Shown here piece after piece: positions 21,441 to 33,314 of a stretch of DNA of 64,000 nucleotides. Below the pieces are notes generated by a model. It was not told where the DNA came from and did not search any database. It saw only the letters and a program-made list of their open reading frames with translations. How positions within the stretch are numbered: the first letter of the stretch is position 1; every line of letters starts with the position of its first letter. This DNA comes from Blastococcus colisei (GTDB lineage: Bacteria > Actinomycetota > Actinomycetes > Mycobacteriales > Geodermatophilaceae): the NCBI RefSeq assembly GCF_006717095.1, contig NZ_VFQE01000001.1, positions 2,480,001 to 2,544,000 on the forward strand. Reading direction: 5' to 3'. The translations under genes and the position numbers were made by a program.

Positions 21441-22382
21441 TCAGGCGCGCTCGACGACGGGCAGCACGGTCTGCCAGCCGGCGGCCGCGGCCGCTTCCGC
21501 GGGGAAGGGCGGGGGAGTGCCACCCCACTCGGGACAGACCGCCTGGTGGTCGCACCAGCCGCAGAGCCGGGTCTTGTTGGGCCGGAAGTCGCCGGTCGCC
21601 ACCGCGCGTCCGATCGCGGCCCAGATGGCCTGCAGGGTGCGCTCGAACCGGAGCAGCTCCGCCTCGTCCGGGGCGTAGGTGAGCGTGTCGCCGTCCCCGA
21701 GATAGATCAGCTTGAGCTGGGCGGCCACCACGCCACGAGTGCGCCAGAGCACCAGGGCGTAGAACTTCATCTGGAACAGCGCCTTGGCCTCGAAGGCCTC
21801 GCGGGGCATCGAGCCGGTCTTGTAGTCGACGACCCGGAGGGCGCCGTTGGGCGCGACGTCGAGCCGGTCGACGAACCCGCGCAGCAGGAGCCCGTCCGGC
21901 AAGGTCACCTCGACGAGCTGCTCGCGTCCGTCCGGCTGGATGCGGGTCGGGTCCTCCAGCGTGAAGTACTTCTCCACCAGCTTCCCGGCCGACGCCAGCC
22001 ACGCGTCCACGGACTCGGGGGCGTTCGCGTCGGTCTCCGCTCCTTCGTCCTGCGCCGTCGCGAACAGCTCGGCGATGCCCGGCTCGTCCCGCAGCTCGGC
22101 CCAGGCCGGCTCGATGAGCTCCTGCGCCGCCGCGACGGTGCGGCCGGCCGGCGGGAGGTCGTAGAGCCGCTCGAGGACGGAGTGCACCAGGGTGCCGCGG
22201 ACGGCGGCCAGGCTCTTGCGCTCGGGCAACCGGTCGATGGTGCGGAAGCGGTACAGCAGCGGGCAGGTCTTGAAGTCGGCCGCCCGGCTCGGCGACAGGG
22301 AGGGACGGCGGGGTGCGGTCGCGTCGGCAGCGCTCTCCACGGGGAGCTCGGGTGCCGGTTCCGTGTGCAGGATCGCCGTCAT
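21441..22382 (-). CDS. RecB-like PD-(D/E)XK nuclease with predicted Fe-S cluster
   Basis: 313 aa. The nuclease core has an upstream Glu/Asp-rich region, GFVDRLDV and LRVVDYKTG (the D...DxK motif II/III). One Cys in FKTCPLLYRF near the N-terminus and three in LCGWCDHQAVC near the C-terminus match the four cysteines that hold a 4Fe-4S cluster in AddB/Dna2/Cas4-like nucleases. No CRISPR or add genes are adjacent; it sits beside trmI and arc, as I recall from other actinobacteria. The ATG at 22382 is the leaderless start. Confidence 0.87.
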   Translation of the reverse strand: MTAILHTEPAPELPVESAADATAPRRPSLSPSRAADFKTCPLLYRFRTIDRLPERKSLAAVRGTLVHSVLERLYDLPPAGRTVAAAQELIEPAWAELRDEPGIAELFATAQDEGAETDANAPESVDAWLASAGKLVEKYFTLEDPTRIQPDGREQLVEVTLPDGLLLRGFVDRLDVAPNGALRVVDYKTGSMPREAFEAKALFQMKFYALVLWRTRGVVAAQLKLIYLGDGDTLTYAPDEAELLRFERTLQAIWAAIGRAVATGDFRPNKTRLCGWCDHQAVCPEWGGTPPPFPAEAAAAAGWQTVLPVVERA

Positions 22383-22389
22383 GGGTCCG

Positions 22390-22395
22390 AGGCTA
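22390..22395 (-). promoter_or_regulatory. -10 element (TAGCCT), leaderless, of the nuclease gene
   Basis: On the minus strand TAGCCT, 7-nt spacer, ATG at 22382. It is divergent from the trmI promoter 70 bp away. Confidence 0.6.
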
Positions 22396-22396
22396 G

Positions 22397-23377
<981 letters not shown>

Positions 23378-23475
23378 AACGGCCCCGCTGCAGGGGTCCG
23401 CGCCGAGCTCGCGAGGCGTGGGGGCAGCGGGGTCCTCCTACCGCGAGCCCACGGCGAATTGTCCGGGCGCGTGTA

Positions 23476-23481
23476 TAGATT
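23476..23481 (+). promoter_or_regulatory. -10 element (TAGATT) in front of a leaderless mini-ORF and arc
   Basis: TAGATT, 6-nt spacer, GTG at 23488 opening an 11-codon ORF. The overlapping TATAGA (23474-23479) is an alternative -10 box. Confidence 0.58.
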
Positions 23482-23487
23482 TGCGTC

Positions 23488-23523
23488 GTGGCTCCCTCGG
23501 ATGCCTGTGGAGGTGCGCGATGA
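23488..23523 (+). CDS. Putative 11-residue leader peptide upstream of arc
   Basis: GTG at 23488 lies 6 nt after TAGATT; the frame encodes [11 protein letters not shown] and stops at TGA 23521-23523, which overlaps the ATG of arc (ATGA). The Gly-Gly codons are the arc ribosome-binding site (GGAGG). A ribosome translating this peptide would deliver itself to the arc start. Existence of the peptide is inferred. Confidence 0.45.
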   Translation: MAPSDACGGAR

Positions 23524-25298
23524 GTCTGGGTCCCGACGAGATTCGAGCGCGGCGTGAACGAGACGTCGCGGCACTGCTCAGCCAGATCTCCTACCTCGAG
23601 GAAGAGATCGGTCTCCTCCGGCGGAAGGTGGCCGACAGCCCCCGGCAGGTGCGGCTCCTCGAGGAGCGGATCGCGGAGGCCGAGGGGCGTGCGGCGTTCC
23701 TCTCCGAGCGCAACGACAAGCTCGCCGGCACCCTGCGCGACGCCCGCGAGCAGCTGGTGTCGCTCAAGGAGGAGGTCGACCGGCTCGGCCAGCCGCCGTC
23801 CGGCTACGGCATCTTCCTGACGCGGTTCGAGGACGGCACCGTCGACGTCTTCACCGGTGGCCGCAAGCTGCGGGTGTCGGTCTCGCCGAACGTCGAGGTC
23901 GAGAGCCTGCGCACCGGCCAGGAGGTCATGCTCAACGAGGCGATGAACGTCGTCGAGGCGCGGGACTTCGAGCGCTCCGGGGACGTCGTCATGCTCAAGG
24001 AGCTCCTCGAGCCCATCGACGGCGTGACGCCGCGGGCGCTGGTCATCGGGCACACCGACGAGGAGCGGGTCGTCTTCCTCGCCGACTCGCTCACCGGTCA
24101 GCCGCTGCGGGTCGGGGACTCGCTGCTGCTCGAGTCGCGCTCGGGCTACGTCTACGAGCGGATCCCGAAGAGCGAGGTCGAGGAGCTCGTCCTCGAAGAG
24201 GTCCCCGACATCGACTACGGCGACATCGGTGGCCTCTCGCGGCAGATCGAGCAGATCCGCGACGCCGTCGAGCTGCCGTTCCTGCACGCCGACCTGTTCC
24301 GCACCTACGAGCTGCGCCCGCCGAAGGGCATCCTGCTGTACGGCCCGCCCGGTTGCGGGAAGACGCTGATCGCCAAGGCCGTGGCGAACTCGCTGGCCAA
24401 GAAGGTCGCGGCCGTCCGCGGCGACGGCGACACGAGCCAGGGGAAGTCCTACTTCCTCAACATCAAGGGCCCGGAGCTGCTCAACAAGTACGTCGGCGAG
24501 ACCGAGCGGCACATCCGCCTGGTCTTCCAGCGGGCGCGGGAGAAGGCCAGCGAGGGCACCCCGGTCATCGTGTTCTTCGACGAGATGGACTCGATCTTCC
24601 GCACCCGCGGGTCGGGGGTCTCCTCCGACGTCGAGTCGACGATCGTGCCGCAGCTGCTCAGCGAGATCGACGGCGTGGAGGGCCTGGAGAACGTCATCGT
24701 CATCGGCGCCTCCAACCGCGAGGACATGATCGACCCGGCGATCCTGCGGCCCGGCCGGCTCGACGTGAAGATCAAGATCGAGCGGCCCGACGCCGAGGCC
24801 GCGCGCGACATCTTCAGCAAGTACCTGACGACGTCGCTGCCGATCAACCCCGACGACCTGGCCGAGCACGGCGGCAGCCGCGAGGCGACGATCGCCGGGA
24901 TGATCCAGCGGACCGTCGAGCGCATGTACACCGAGAGCGAGGAGAACCGCTTCCTCGAGGTCACCTACGCCAACGGTGACAAGGAGGTCCTGTACTTCAA
25001 GGACTTCAACTCCGGCGCCATGCTGCAGAACATCGTCGACCGGGCGAAGAAGATGGCGATCAAGGAGCACCTGGAGACCGGCACCTCCGGTCTGCGGGTC
25101 AGCCACCTGATGGCCGCCTGCCTCGACGAGTTCAAGGAGAACGAGGACCTGCCCAACACGACCAACCCCGACGACTGGGCGCGGATCTCGGGCAAGAAGG
25201 GCGAGCGGATCGTCTACATCCGCACGCTGATCAGCGGCAAGGGCAACGAGTCCGGCCGGGCCATCGACACGGCCACGAACACCGGCCAGTACCTCTAG
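23520..25298 (+). CDS. arc: Proteasome-associated AAA ATPase (ARC/Mpa)
   Basis: 592 aa ring ATPase that recognises pupylated proteins, unfolds them and feeds the 20S proteasome. Domains: N-terminal coiled coil (about 10-80) that binds Pup, double OB fold (about 90-235), AAA module with GPPGCGKT near residue 274 and [16 protein letters not shown], then the helical C-domain. The extreme C-terminus GQYL is the penultimate-Tyr tail that docks into and opens the proteasome gate. The ATG at 23520 has GGAGG at ideal spacing and overlaps the stop of an 11-codon leader ORF. Confidence 0.97.
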   Translation: MSLGPDEIRARRERDVAALLSQISYLEEEIGLLRRKVADSPRQVRLLEERIAEAEGRAAFLSERNDKLAGTLRDAREQLVSLKEEVDRLGQPPSGYGIFLTRFEDGTVDVFTGGRKLRVSVSPNVEVESLRTGQEVMLNEAMNVVEARDFERSGDVVMLKELLEPIDGVTPRALVIGHTDEERVVFLADSLTGQPLRVGDSLLLESRSGYVYERIPKSEVEELVLEEVPDIDYGDIGGLSRQIEQIRDAVELPFLHADLFRTYELRPPKGILLYGPPGCGKTLIAKAVANSLAKKVAAVRGDGDTSQGKSYFLNIKGPELLNKYVGETERHIRLVFQRAREKASEGTPVIVFFDEMDSIFRTRGSGVSSDVESTIVPQLLSEIDGVEGLENVIVIGASNREDMIDPAILRPGRLDVKIKIERPDAEAARDIFSKYLTTSLPINPDDLAEHGGSREATIAGMIQRTVERMYTESEENRFLEVTYANGDKEVLYFKDFNSGAMLQNIVDRAKKMAIKEHLETGTSGLRVSHLMAACLDEFKENEDLPNTTNPDDWARISGKKGERIVYIRTLISGKGNESGRAIDTATNTGQYL

Positions 25299-25304
25299 AC
25301 CACG

Positions 25305-25346
25305 CGAGGACGGCCCGGTCACCGTGCGGTGACCGGGCCGTCCTCG
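25305..25346. terminator. Strong bidirectional hairpin terminator between arc and rpf
   Basis: Perfect 19-bp stem with a 4-nt GTGC loop, starting 7 nt after the arc stop and ending 10 nt before the minus-strand rpf stop. Confidence 0.85.
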
Positions 25347-25356
25347 TTCCAGCGAC

Positions 25357-27780
<2,424 letters not shown>

Positions 27781-27849
27781 CGTCGCGTCGAGCAGACGGC
27801 TCGACCGGCCGCCTTCCCGTCAGCCGCCGGCAAACCGGCACCGCGCCCG

Positions 27850-28482
27850 CTACTGGCCGAACATCTGCTCGACGTCCTGGCGCAGGTCCGGCGGCAGGGA
27901 GGACACGAGGCTGGAGAACTGCGCGGTCCACGCCTCCACGTCGTCGCCGTAGTCGCCGCTCCGGGCCATCTGCATGATGTTCTGCAGCTGCTGCCTCCGC
28001 TCGTCGGCCGGCAGGTCCTGCAGGTCCTGCAGGTCCTGCCGCAGGTCGTCGGGCAGCCAGTCGGAGGCGTCCATCTCGGGGAGCTCGCCGACGAGGTCCT
28101 GGGCCCGCTGGCGGGCTTCCTCGAGGGCCTGCTCAGCCTCCTCGACGGCCTGCTGCGCTTCCTGGCGCGCCTCGTCGTCACCCTCGTCGACGGCCTGCTG
28201 AGCTTCCTGGCGTGCCTCGTCGGCACCCTCGTCGGCGGCCTGGCCGGCCTGCTGCGCGGCGTCGTCGAGAGCCTGCTCGACGTGCCTACGGGCTTCATCA
28301 AGGGCCTGCCGCACCTCGTCCACGGCCTGCTGGACCTGCTCCTGGACCGTGTCGGCGGCCTCCCCGACCTCGTCCGCCGGAGCGGCGGCCGCCGCCGGCG
28401 CCGCGAACACCGCCGCGGCCATCATGGCCGCGGCCCCAGCGCCGGCCAGGGCATGTCGTCGTCCTCGCGATCGCAACGTCAC
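27850..28482 (-). CDS. Secreted Ala/Glu/Gln-rich coiled-coil protein, function unknown
   Basis: 210 aa. A signal peptide (residues 1-34, ending APAAAAA) precedes a long predicted coiled coil (about 38-130) with 15-residue repeats of the form DEARQEAQQAV, then a Leu/Asp-rich C-terminal part (QDLQDLQDLPADERRQQL). I do not recognise the family. GTG start at 28482 with AAGGAGA 7 nt upstream. It lies between dop and pup on the opposite strand. Its low complexity makes homology claims unsafe. A weak GCCGG-CAAA-CCGGC hairpin lies just beyond its stop (27826-27839). Confidence 0.75.
   Translation of the reverse strand: MTLRSRGRRHALAGAGAAAMMAAAVFAAPAAAAAPADEVGEAADTVQEQVQQAVDEVRQALDEARRHVEQALDDAAQQAGQAADEGADEARQEAQQAVDEGDDEARQEAQQAVEEAEQALEEARQRAQDLVGELPEMDASDWLPDDLRQDLQDLQDLPADERRQQLQNIMQMARSGDYGDDVEAWTAQFSSLVSSLPPDLRQDVEQMFGQ
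28142..28231 (-). repeat. 45-bp tandem repeat within the coiled-coil gene (2 copies)
   Basis: Two adjacent 45-bp units with few differences encode the 15-residue repeats in the coiled coil. Confidence 0.65.
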
Positions 28483-28621
28483 GGTCGGTCTCCTTCACGT
28501 GTGGACTCTCGGCTGCTGCAGCCGTTCAGCCCGGGCCGGGCTCCGCGGCCGGGAGCCTGTCTGCGACGGTCGTGGCTCCTCGTCGTTGTGTTCCCGCCGG
28601 AGGCGCCCGCCACGAGTCCGG

Positions 28622-28675
28622 GGCGATGACAAGGCGATGACGCTGTCGCGACATTCGTCCGACAGTTCGTGCGAC
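28622..28675. promoter_or_regulatory. Tandem direct repeats upstream of pup
   Basis: GGCGATGAC occurs at 28622 and 28633 (period 11), and TTCGTCCGAC/TTCGTGCGAC at 28654 and 28666 (period 12). The rest of the 329-bp gap 28483-28811 shows only small hairpins (CGGCTG-CTG-CAGCCG at 28510, GGCTCC/GGAGCC at 28539-28557). The helical-turn spacing suggests regulator sites. Confidence 0.3.
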
Positions 28676-28766
28676 GGCGGTTTCCGGTGACCCGCCCCGG
28701 TCGCACGGAGGAGGGAACGGCGGATGTGCACTGGCCCGGCGCCGCCCGACTGTCGGCCCCGACGAG

Positions 28767-28772
28767 TACGTT
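28767..28772 (+). promoter_or_regulatory. Candidate -10 element (TACGTT) of pup
   Basis: TACGTT lies 39 nt upstream of the pup ATG, leaving a leader of about 30 nt with a GGAGGG ribosome-binding site. Confidence 0.45.
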
Positions 28773-28811
28773 TCCCCCAAGCACCGGCACGAGCACACCT
28801 GGAGGGCGGCC

Positions 28812-29021
28812 ATGGCCACGAGGGACACCGGCGGGCAGCAGAAGGCGACGCGATCGCGCGAGGAGACCGACGAGGTCGAGGCCTCGGTCGACACCGAGGT
28901 CGCCGAACGCCACAAGGAAATGACCGAGGACGTCGACTCCCTCCTGGACGAGATCGACGAGGTCCTCGAGTCCAACTCCGAGGAGTTCGTTCGCCAGTAC
29001 GTACAAAAAGGGGGCCAGTGA
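28812..29021 (+). CDS. pup: Prokaryotic ubiquitin-like protein Pup
   Basis: 69 aa, acidic, intrinsically disordered protein modifier. The C-terminal half (EVAERHKEMTEDVDSLLDEI) forms the helix that binds the Arc coiled coil, and the tail is QYVQKGGQ, so the primary product ends in Gln and must be deamidated by Dop before ligation. The ATG follows GGAGGG. The last codons contain an A5G5 run. First gene of the unit pup, endonuclease VII-like, prcB, prcA, small protein. Confidence 0.97.
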   Translation: MATRDTGGQQKATRSREETDEVEASVDTEVAERHKEMTEDVDSLLDEIDEVLESNSEEFVRQYVQKGGQ

Positions 29022-29023
29022 GT

Positions 29024-29057
29024 AACTTCGTACAAAACCGACTATGAGTACGAAGTT
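29024..29057 (+). other. Inverted repeat enclosing the start codon of the endonuclease gene
   Basis: AACTTCGTAC (29024-29033) and GTACGAAGTT (29048-29057) form a perfect 10-bp stem whose 14-nt loop contains the ATG at 29044. In mRNA this could hide or present the start; as DNA it could be an operator. Its low GC content stands out. Confidence 0.55.
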
Positions 29058-29808
29058 CTGTCGAGACTGTGCCGACTACCGCCCTGTCTCAGAATTCACC
29101 AAAAATGCGCGATCAAGAGACGGCCTGGCCTTCTATTGCCGCACGCATCTCGCCGAGCGGTCGCTGCGCAGTCGAGAAGCGCGGCGTACCAAGCCGCGCC
29201 TCTACAGGCAGCCGCCGCAGGACCTAGTCGTCCCTGTGGGGTACAAGTGGTGCGCGGACTGCGACCGCGTTCTGCCACTGGAGGACTTTGTTCGCACAGT
29301 CCGCACGCGCTCCGGCTATCACGCCTACTGCAAGCCGTGCCATAACAAGCGTGGGCAAGCGTCGCGCGAGAAGGTGGGCGGTTCACGCACCTACCACTTG
29401 AGTCGGCGGTACGGAATTACGGCCGCTGAAGCGGACTACTTGCTCTCCAAGCAAGACGGCCTGTGCGCCATCTGCAAGAATGCAGCCGCCGTGCACGTGG
29501 ACCACGACCACGCGACGGGCGCGGTGAGGGCGTTGCTGTGTTTCAACTGCAACGGCGGGCTGGGCCAGTTCAAAGACGATCCAAACGTGTTGCGTGCCGC
29601 GGCCGATTACGTTCGCTTCCACACCCTGCGCCAGCACGTGATCAATGCGTTCACGGCGGCTGGCATCGGACCGGTCCGGACCATCCGACCGGGGGAGCCG
29701 CCGGTAGGGTCGCAACGACGCCCGGGCGCTCGCAGCACCAGCACGCGGAGCACCGGGCGGAGCAGCGGTGCACGCCGGCGGACGCAGGCGGGAGAGGCGG
29801 ATGGGTGA
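29044..29808 (+). CDS. Endonuclease VII-like HNH protein within the proteasome operon
   Basis: 254 aa. Two N-terminal zinc knuckles (CRDC...YCRTH and [14 protein letters not shown]...[10 protein letters not shown]) precede an endonuclease VII core: DGLCAICKN, the catalytic [11 protein letters not shown] and [10 protein letters not shown], i.e. CxxC...DHDH...CxxC. The tail is Arg/Ser/Gly-rich. The gene starts 22 nt after pup, without a clear ribosome-binding site, inside an inverted repeat. It ends with a GTGA overlap onto prcB, so it is coupled to the proteasome genes. Its first two thirds use AT-ending codons (AAA, AAT, TCA, AGA) much more than the neighbours, suggesting acquisition. Similar genes near pup occur in other actinomycetes, as I recall; no role is established. 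Confidence 0.88.
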   Translation: MSTKFCRDCADYRPVSEFTKNARSRDGLAFYCRTHLAERSLRSREARRTKPRLYRQPPQDLVVPVGYKWCADCDRVLPLEDFVRTVRTRSGYHAYCKPCHNKRGQASREKVGGSRTYHLSRRYGITAAEADYLLSKQDGLCAICKNAAAVHVDHDHATGAVRALLCFNCNGGLGQFKDDPNVLRAAADYVRFHTLRQHVINAFTAAGIGPVRTIRPGEPPVGSQRRPGARSTSTRSTGRSSGARRRTQAGEADG

Positions 29809-30662
29809 ACGAGTTCTCAACTGGCCGGAGCGGGTTCACGCCCGCCTACCTGGACCGGGTGGGCTCCTCGTTCACCGACTTCCTCTCGACGGCGGCGCCT
29901 GACCTCCTGCCCGGTCGCCGCCCCGTTCCGACCATGCCCATGGGAGATCTCGCCCCCCACGGCACGACGATCGTCGCGGTCAGCTACGAGGGCGGCGTCC
30001 TCATGGGTGGGGACCGGCGCGCCACCATGGGCAACCTGATCAGCTCGCGCGACATCGAGAAGGTCTACCCGGCCGACTCCTACAGCGTCATCGGCATCGC
30101 CGGCGCTGCGGGCATCGCCATCGAGATGGTGAAGCTCTACCAGGTCGAGCTCGAGCACTACGAGAAGATCGAGGGGCTCACGATGAGCCTCGACGGCAAG
30201 GCCAACCGCCTCGCGCAGATGATCCGCGGCAACCTCGGCGCCGCCCTGCAGGGCCTCGCCGTCGTCCCGCTGTTCGCCGGCTTCGACCTCGACGCAGCGG
30301 AAGGGACCGCCCCGGGCCGGATCTTCAGCTACGACGTCACCGGCGGGAACTACGAGGAGCGCGGCTACGCCGCCGTGGGCTCCGGCTCCCTCTTCGCCAA
30401 GAACTCGCTGAAGAAGACGTGGCGCAGCGGGCTACCCGCCGACACGGCCACCCGCACCCTCGTCGAGGCGCTCTACGACGCCGCCGACGACGACTCGGCC
30501 ACCGGTGGCCCCGACCCGGTCCGCCGGCTCTACCCGATCGTCTACCGCGTCGACGCCGACGGCGCTGTCCGCCTCACCGACGCCGAGGTCGCGGCAGTGG
30601 CCGACACGATCGTCACCGAGCGGGCCGAGGCCGACCGCCACAACGTGGACCGGGAGGCCTGA
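29805..30662 (+). CDS. prcB: Proteasome 20S beta subunit
   Basis: 285 aa including a propeptide of 53 residues. Cleavage before the Thr in [13 protein letters not shown] exposes the N-terminal nucleophile; the conserved Asp (GGDRRATMG) and the downstream Gly/Ala-rich strands follow. It forms the catalytic rings of the 20S core with PrcA. The GTG at 29805 overlaps the preceding endonuclease stop and has GGGAGAGG upstream; the longer frame from 29463 overlaps the endonuclease gene and is not the start. Confidence 0.96.
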   Translation: MNEFSTGRSGFTPAYLDRVGSSFTDFLSTAAPDLLPGRRPVPTMPMGDLAPHGTTIVAVSYEGGVLMGGDRRATMGNLISSRDIEKVYPADSYSVIGIAGAAGIAIEMVKLYQVELEHYEKIEGLTMSLDGKANRLAQMIRGNLGAALQGLAVVPLFAGFDLDAAEGTAPGRIFSYDVTGGNYEERGYAAVGSGSLFAKNSLKKTWRSGLPADTATRTLVEALYDAADDDSATGGPDPVRRLYPIVYRVDADGAVRLTDAEVAAVADTIVTERAEADRHNVDREA

Positions 30663-30665
30663 GCC

Positions 30666-31520
30666 ATGACCATGCCGTACTACGCCTCGCCCGAGCAGTT
30701 GATGCGGGACCGCTCGGAGTACGCCCGCAAGGGCATCTCCCGCGGTCGCAGCGTCGCCGTCCTCACCTACGCCGACGGCGTCCTGTTCATCGCCGAGAAC
30801 CCCAGCTCGACGCTGCACAAGGTCGGCGAGCTCTACGACCGGATCGGCTTCGCCGCCGTCGGCCGCTACAGCGAGTTCGAGAGCCTGCGGGTGGCCGGTG
30901 TGCGCCTCGCCGACGTCCGCGGCTACTCCTACAACCGCCGCGACGTCACCGGCCGGGTCATCGCCAACGCCTACGCCCAGACCCTCGGCGAAATCTTCAC
31001 CCAGCAGACCAAGCCCTTCGAGGTCGAGCTGTGCGTTGCCGAGGTCGGCGACCGCCCCGAGAACGACCAGCTCTACCGGCTGACCTTCGACGGCTCGATC
31101 GTCGACGAGCCGGACTTCGTCGTCATGGGTGGTCAGGCCGAGGCGGTCACCGGCCACCTGCGGGAGCACTTCCACGCGGGCATGGGGCTGTCCGATGCGC
31201 TGGAGGTGGGCGTCCAGGCACTGTCCGCCGTCAGCCCGGTGACGGCCGGGTCCAGCAACGGCGGGCCCACCCGCCTCACGGGCGCACAGCTCGAGGTCGC
31301 CGTCCTCGACCGGCGCCGTCCCAAGCGGGCCTTCCGCCGGGTCACCGGCTCCGCCCTGCGCCGGCTGCTCGGCGACGAGCCCACGCCGGACGCGACGGCG
31401 GACGCTCCGCCCACGACCGTCCACACCCCGAGCGTGTCCGAGCCGGGGACCCCCGCGGGGCTCGGCGACCCGGCCAACCCCGACACCGCCGGCGGCCCGC
31501 CGCCGACGGAGGAGGACTGA
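30666..31520 (+). CDS. prcA: Proteasome 20S alpha subunit
   Basis: 284 aa. The N-terminal [20 protein letters not shown] segment is the gate and H0 helix typical of actinobacterial PrcA, followed by the Ntn-hydrolase-like fold lacking a catalytic Thr. The C-terminal 45 residues are Pro/Thr/Asp-rich and probably disordered. It starts 3 nt after prcB and forms the outer rings that receive the Arc ATPase tail. Confidence 0.95.
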   Translation: MTMPYYASPEQLMRDRSEYARKGISRGRSVAVLTYADGVLFIAENPSSTLHKVGELYDRIGFAAVGRYSEFESLRVAGVRLADVRGYSYNRRDVTGRVIANAYAQTLGEIFTQQTKPFEVELCVAEVGDRPENDQLYRLTFDGSIVDEPDFVVMGGQAEAVTGHLREHFHAGMGLSDALEVGVQALSAVSPVTAGSSNGGPTRLTGAQLEVAVLDRRRPKRAFRRVTGSALRRLLGDEPTPDATADAPPTTVHTPSVSEPGTPAGLGDPANPDTAGGPPPTEED

Positions 31521-31522
31521 CC

Positions 31523-31873
31523 GTGCCGATCTACCGCGTCAATGAGGACGCCGTGAAGCAGGCCCGGAAGCTCATCGACGACGGCAAGGTCGACGTCGAC
31601 ACCGAGTGGTCCGACGCCGCGCCGTCGGCCGACGACGGGAACGCCGAGATCGAGAAGCACGGCTACGAGGGGTACGGCGCGTGGCACCTCGCGATCGACA
31701 CCGACGCCTCCGAGGAGACCAAGGGCCGATACAAGTTTCCCTACGGCGACTTCTCCACGGTCAACCGGGCCGCGCTCATCCACGGCAAGCAGCGCGCCGC
31801 CCAGAACGACCACGACGCGATCGAGAAGGCGTTCGGCGACCTGTTGCAGCGGCTGGACGCGAAGCACTCCTGA
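31523..31873 (+). CDS. Small conserved protein of unknown function, end of proteasome operon
   Basis: 116 aa. GTG at 31523, 2 nt after the prcA stop, with GGAGG inside the end of prcA. The sequence YGAWHLAIDT...ETKGRYKFPYGDFSTVNRAAL, then an RAAQ...IEKA helix, resembles, as I recall, a widespread family of unnamed actinobacterial proteins with a YxFxYGDF core. No signal, membrane segment or catalytic motif is visible. Position suggests co-expression with the proteasome; any role as substrate, adaptor or stress protein is speculative. Confidence 0.75.
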   Translation: MPIYRVNEDAVKQARKLIDDGKVDVDTEWSDAAPSADDGNAEIEKHGYEGYGAWHLAIDTDASEETKGRYKFPYGDFSTVNRAALIHGKQRAAQNDHDAIEKAFGDLLQRLDAKHS

Positions 31874-31943
31874 CGGGGACAAGGTTCACCTGCTCGTGAC
31901 CGTTCCTGTGGCACGGGACACGCGCGCTGTCGCTCCCGGCGCC

Positions 31944-31949
31944 TAGTCT
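31944..31949 (+). promoter_or_regulatory. -10 element (TAGTCT), leaderless, of pafA
   Basis: TAGTCT, 6-nt spacer, GTG at 31956. Confidence 0.62.
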
Positions 31950-31955
31950 CGGATC

Positions 31956-33314
31956 GTGGACCGACGGATCTTCGGCATCGAGACCGAGTACGGCGTCACG
32001 TGCACCTTCAAGGGGCAGCGCCGGCTCTCCCCGGACGAGGTCGCCCGCTACCTGTTCCGGCGGGTGGTCTCGTGGGGGCGCAGCTCCAACGTCTTCCTGC
32101 GCAACGGCTCCCGGCTCTACCTCGACGTGGGCAGCCACCCCGAGTACGCCACCGCCGAGTGCGACGACCTCACCGAACTCGTCGTCCACGACAAGGCGGG
32201 CGAGCGGATCCTCGAGGGGCTCCTGGTCGACGCCGAGCAGCGCCTGGCCGAGGAAGGCGTCACCGGCGACATCTACCTGTTCAAGAACAACACCGACTCC
32301 GCGGGCAACAGCTACGGTTGCCACGAGAACTACCTGGTCGGCCGGCACGGCGAGTTCAGCCGTCTGGCCGACGTCCTGATCCCGTTCCTGGTCAGCCGGC
32401 AGATCGTGGTCGGCGCCGGCAAGGTCCTGCAGACGCCCCGCGGCGCCATCTACTGCGTCAGCCAGCGCGCCGAGCACATCTGGGAGGGCGTCTCGAGCGC
32501 CACCACGCGCTCCCGGCCGATCATCAACACCCGCGACGAGCCGCACGCCGACGCCGAGCGCTACCGCCGGCTGCACGTCATCGTCGGCGACTCGAACATG
32601 AGCGAGACGACGACGCTGCTCAAGGTCACCATGACCGACTTGGTGCTGCGGATGATCGAGGCCGGCACCCCGATCAAGGACATGACGCTGGAGAACCCGA
32701 TCCGGGCCATCCGCGAGATCAGCCACGACATGTCCGGACGCCGCAAGGTCCGCCTCGCCAACGGCAAGGAGATGTCGGCGCTGGAGATCCAGTCCGAGTA
32801 CCACTCCCGCGCCGCCGACTTCGCCGACCGCGAGGGCTGCAGTCCCGAGCACCGGCAGATGCTCGAGCTGTGGGGGCGGGTGCTCAAGGCCGTCGACACC
32901 GAGGACCTGTCCCTCATCGACCGCGAGGTCGACTGGGCGATCAAGTACAGCCTGCTCGAGCGCTACCGCGCCAAGCGCGACCTGCCGCTCAGTTCCCCCC
33001 GGATCGCCCAGATGGACCTCGCCTACCACGACATCAGCCGCCGCCGGGGCCTGTACTACCTGCTCGAGCGGGCCGGCCAGGTCGAGCGCGTCACCCACGA
33101 GCCGCGCATCTTCGAGGCCAAGAACGTGCCACCGCAGACCACCCGGGCCCGGCTGCGCGGAGAGTTCATCCGCAAGGCCCAGGAGAAGCGGCGCGACTTC
33201 ACCGTCGACTGGGTGCATCTCAAGCTCAACGACCAGGCCCAGCGCACCGTGCTGTGCAAGGACCCCTTCAAGGCCGTCGACGACCGGGTCGACAAGCTCA
33301 TCGCGAGCATGTGA
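31956..33314 (+). CDS. pafA: Pup--protein ligase
   Basis: 452 aa carboxylate-amine ligase that joins the C-terminal Glu of Pup to substrate lysines. The N-terminus [12 protein letters not shown] has the Mg/ATP glutamates; further family segments are [27 protein letters not shown] and [17 protein letters not shown]. It lacks the loop inserted in Dop. The leaderless GTG start separates it from the prcBA unit. The stop overlaps a GTG of the following lipoprotein gene. Confidence 0.96.
   Translation: MDRRIFGIETEYGVTCTFKGQRRLSPDEVARYLFRRVVSWGRSSNVFLRNGSRLYLDVGSHPEYATAECDDLTELVVHDKAGERILEGLLVDAEQRLAEEGVTGDIYLFKNNTDSAGNSYGCHENYLVGRHGEFSRLADVLIPFLVSRQIVVGAGKVLQTPRGAIYCVSQRAEHIWEGVSSATTRSRPIINTRDEPHADAERYRRLHVIVGDSNMSETTTLLKVTMTDLVLRMIEAGTPIKDMTLENPIRAIREISHDMSGRRKVRLANGKEMSALEIQSEYHSRAADFADREGCSPEHRQMLELWGRVLKAVDTEDLSLIDREVDWAIKYSLLERYRAKRDLPLSSPRIAQMDLAYHDISRRRGLYYLLERAGQVERVTHEPRIFEAKNVPPQTTRARLRGEFIRKAQEKRRDFTVDWVHLKLNDQAQRTVLCKDPFKAVDDRVDKLIASM

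Noticed and set aside
20059-22002. 647-aa single amidohydrolase protein from the long open frame
   Set aside because: Conserved amidohydrolase sequence begins only at the GTG 21240 preceded by GGGGAGG; the extension is antisense to the DinB relic and overlaps the nuclease gene.
21441-22382. Cas4 and a CRISPR locus
   Set aside because: The Fe-S PD-(D/E)XK protein has the family features, but no repeats or other cas genes are present; its neighbours trmI and arc are the usual non-CRISPR context.
28996-29021. Programmed frameshift at the A5G5 run at the end of pup
   Set aside because: The normal frame gives the expected QKGGQ tail; alternative frames end within a few codons in non-conserved residues.
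29805-29811. Endonuclease and prcB as one fused or frameshifted protein
   Set aside because: The two frames overlap by only 4 nt (GTGA), prcB has its own GTG with GGGAGAGG, and the PrcB propeptide has normal length.
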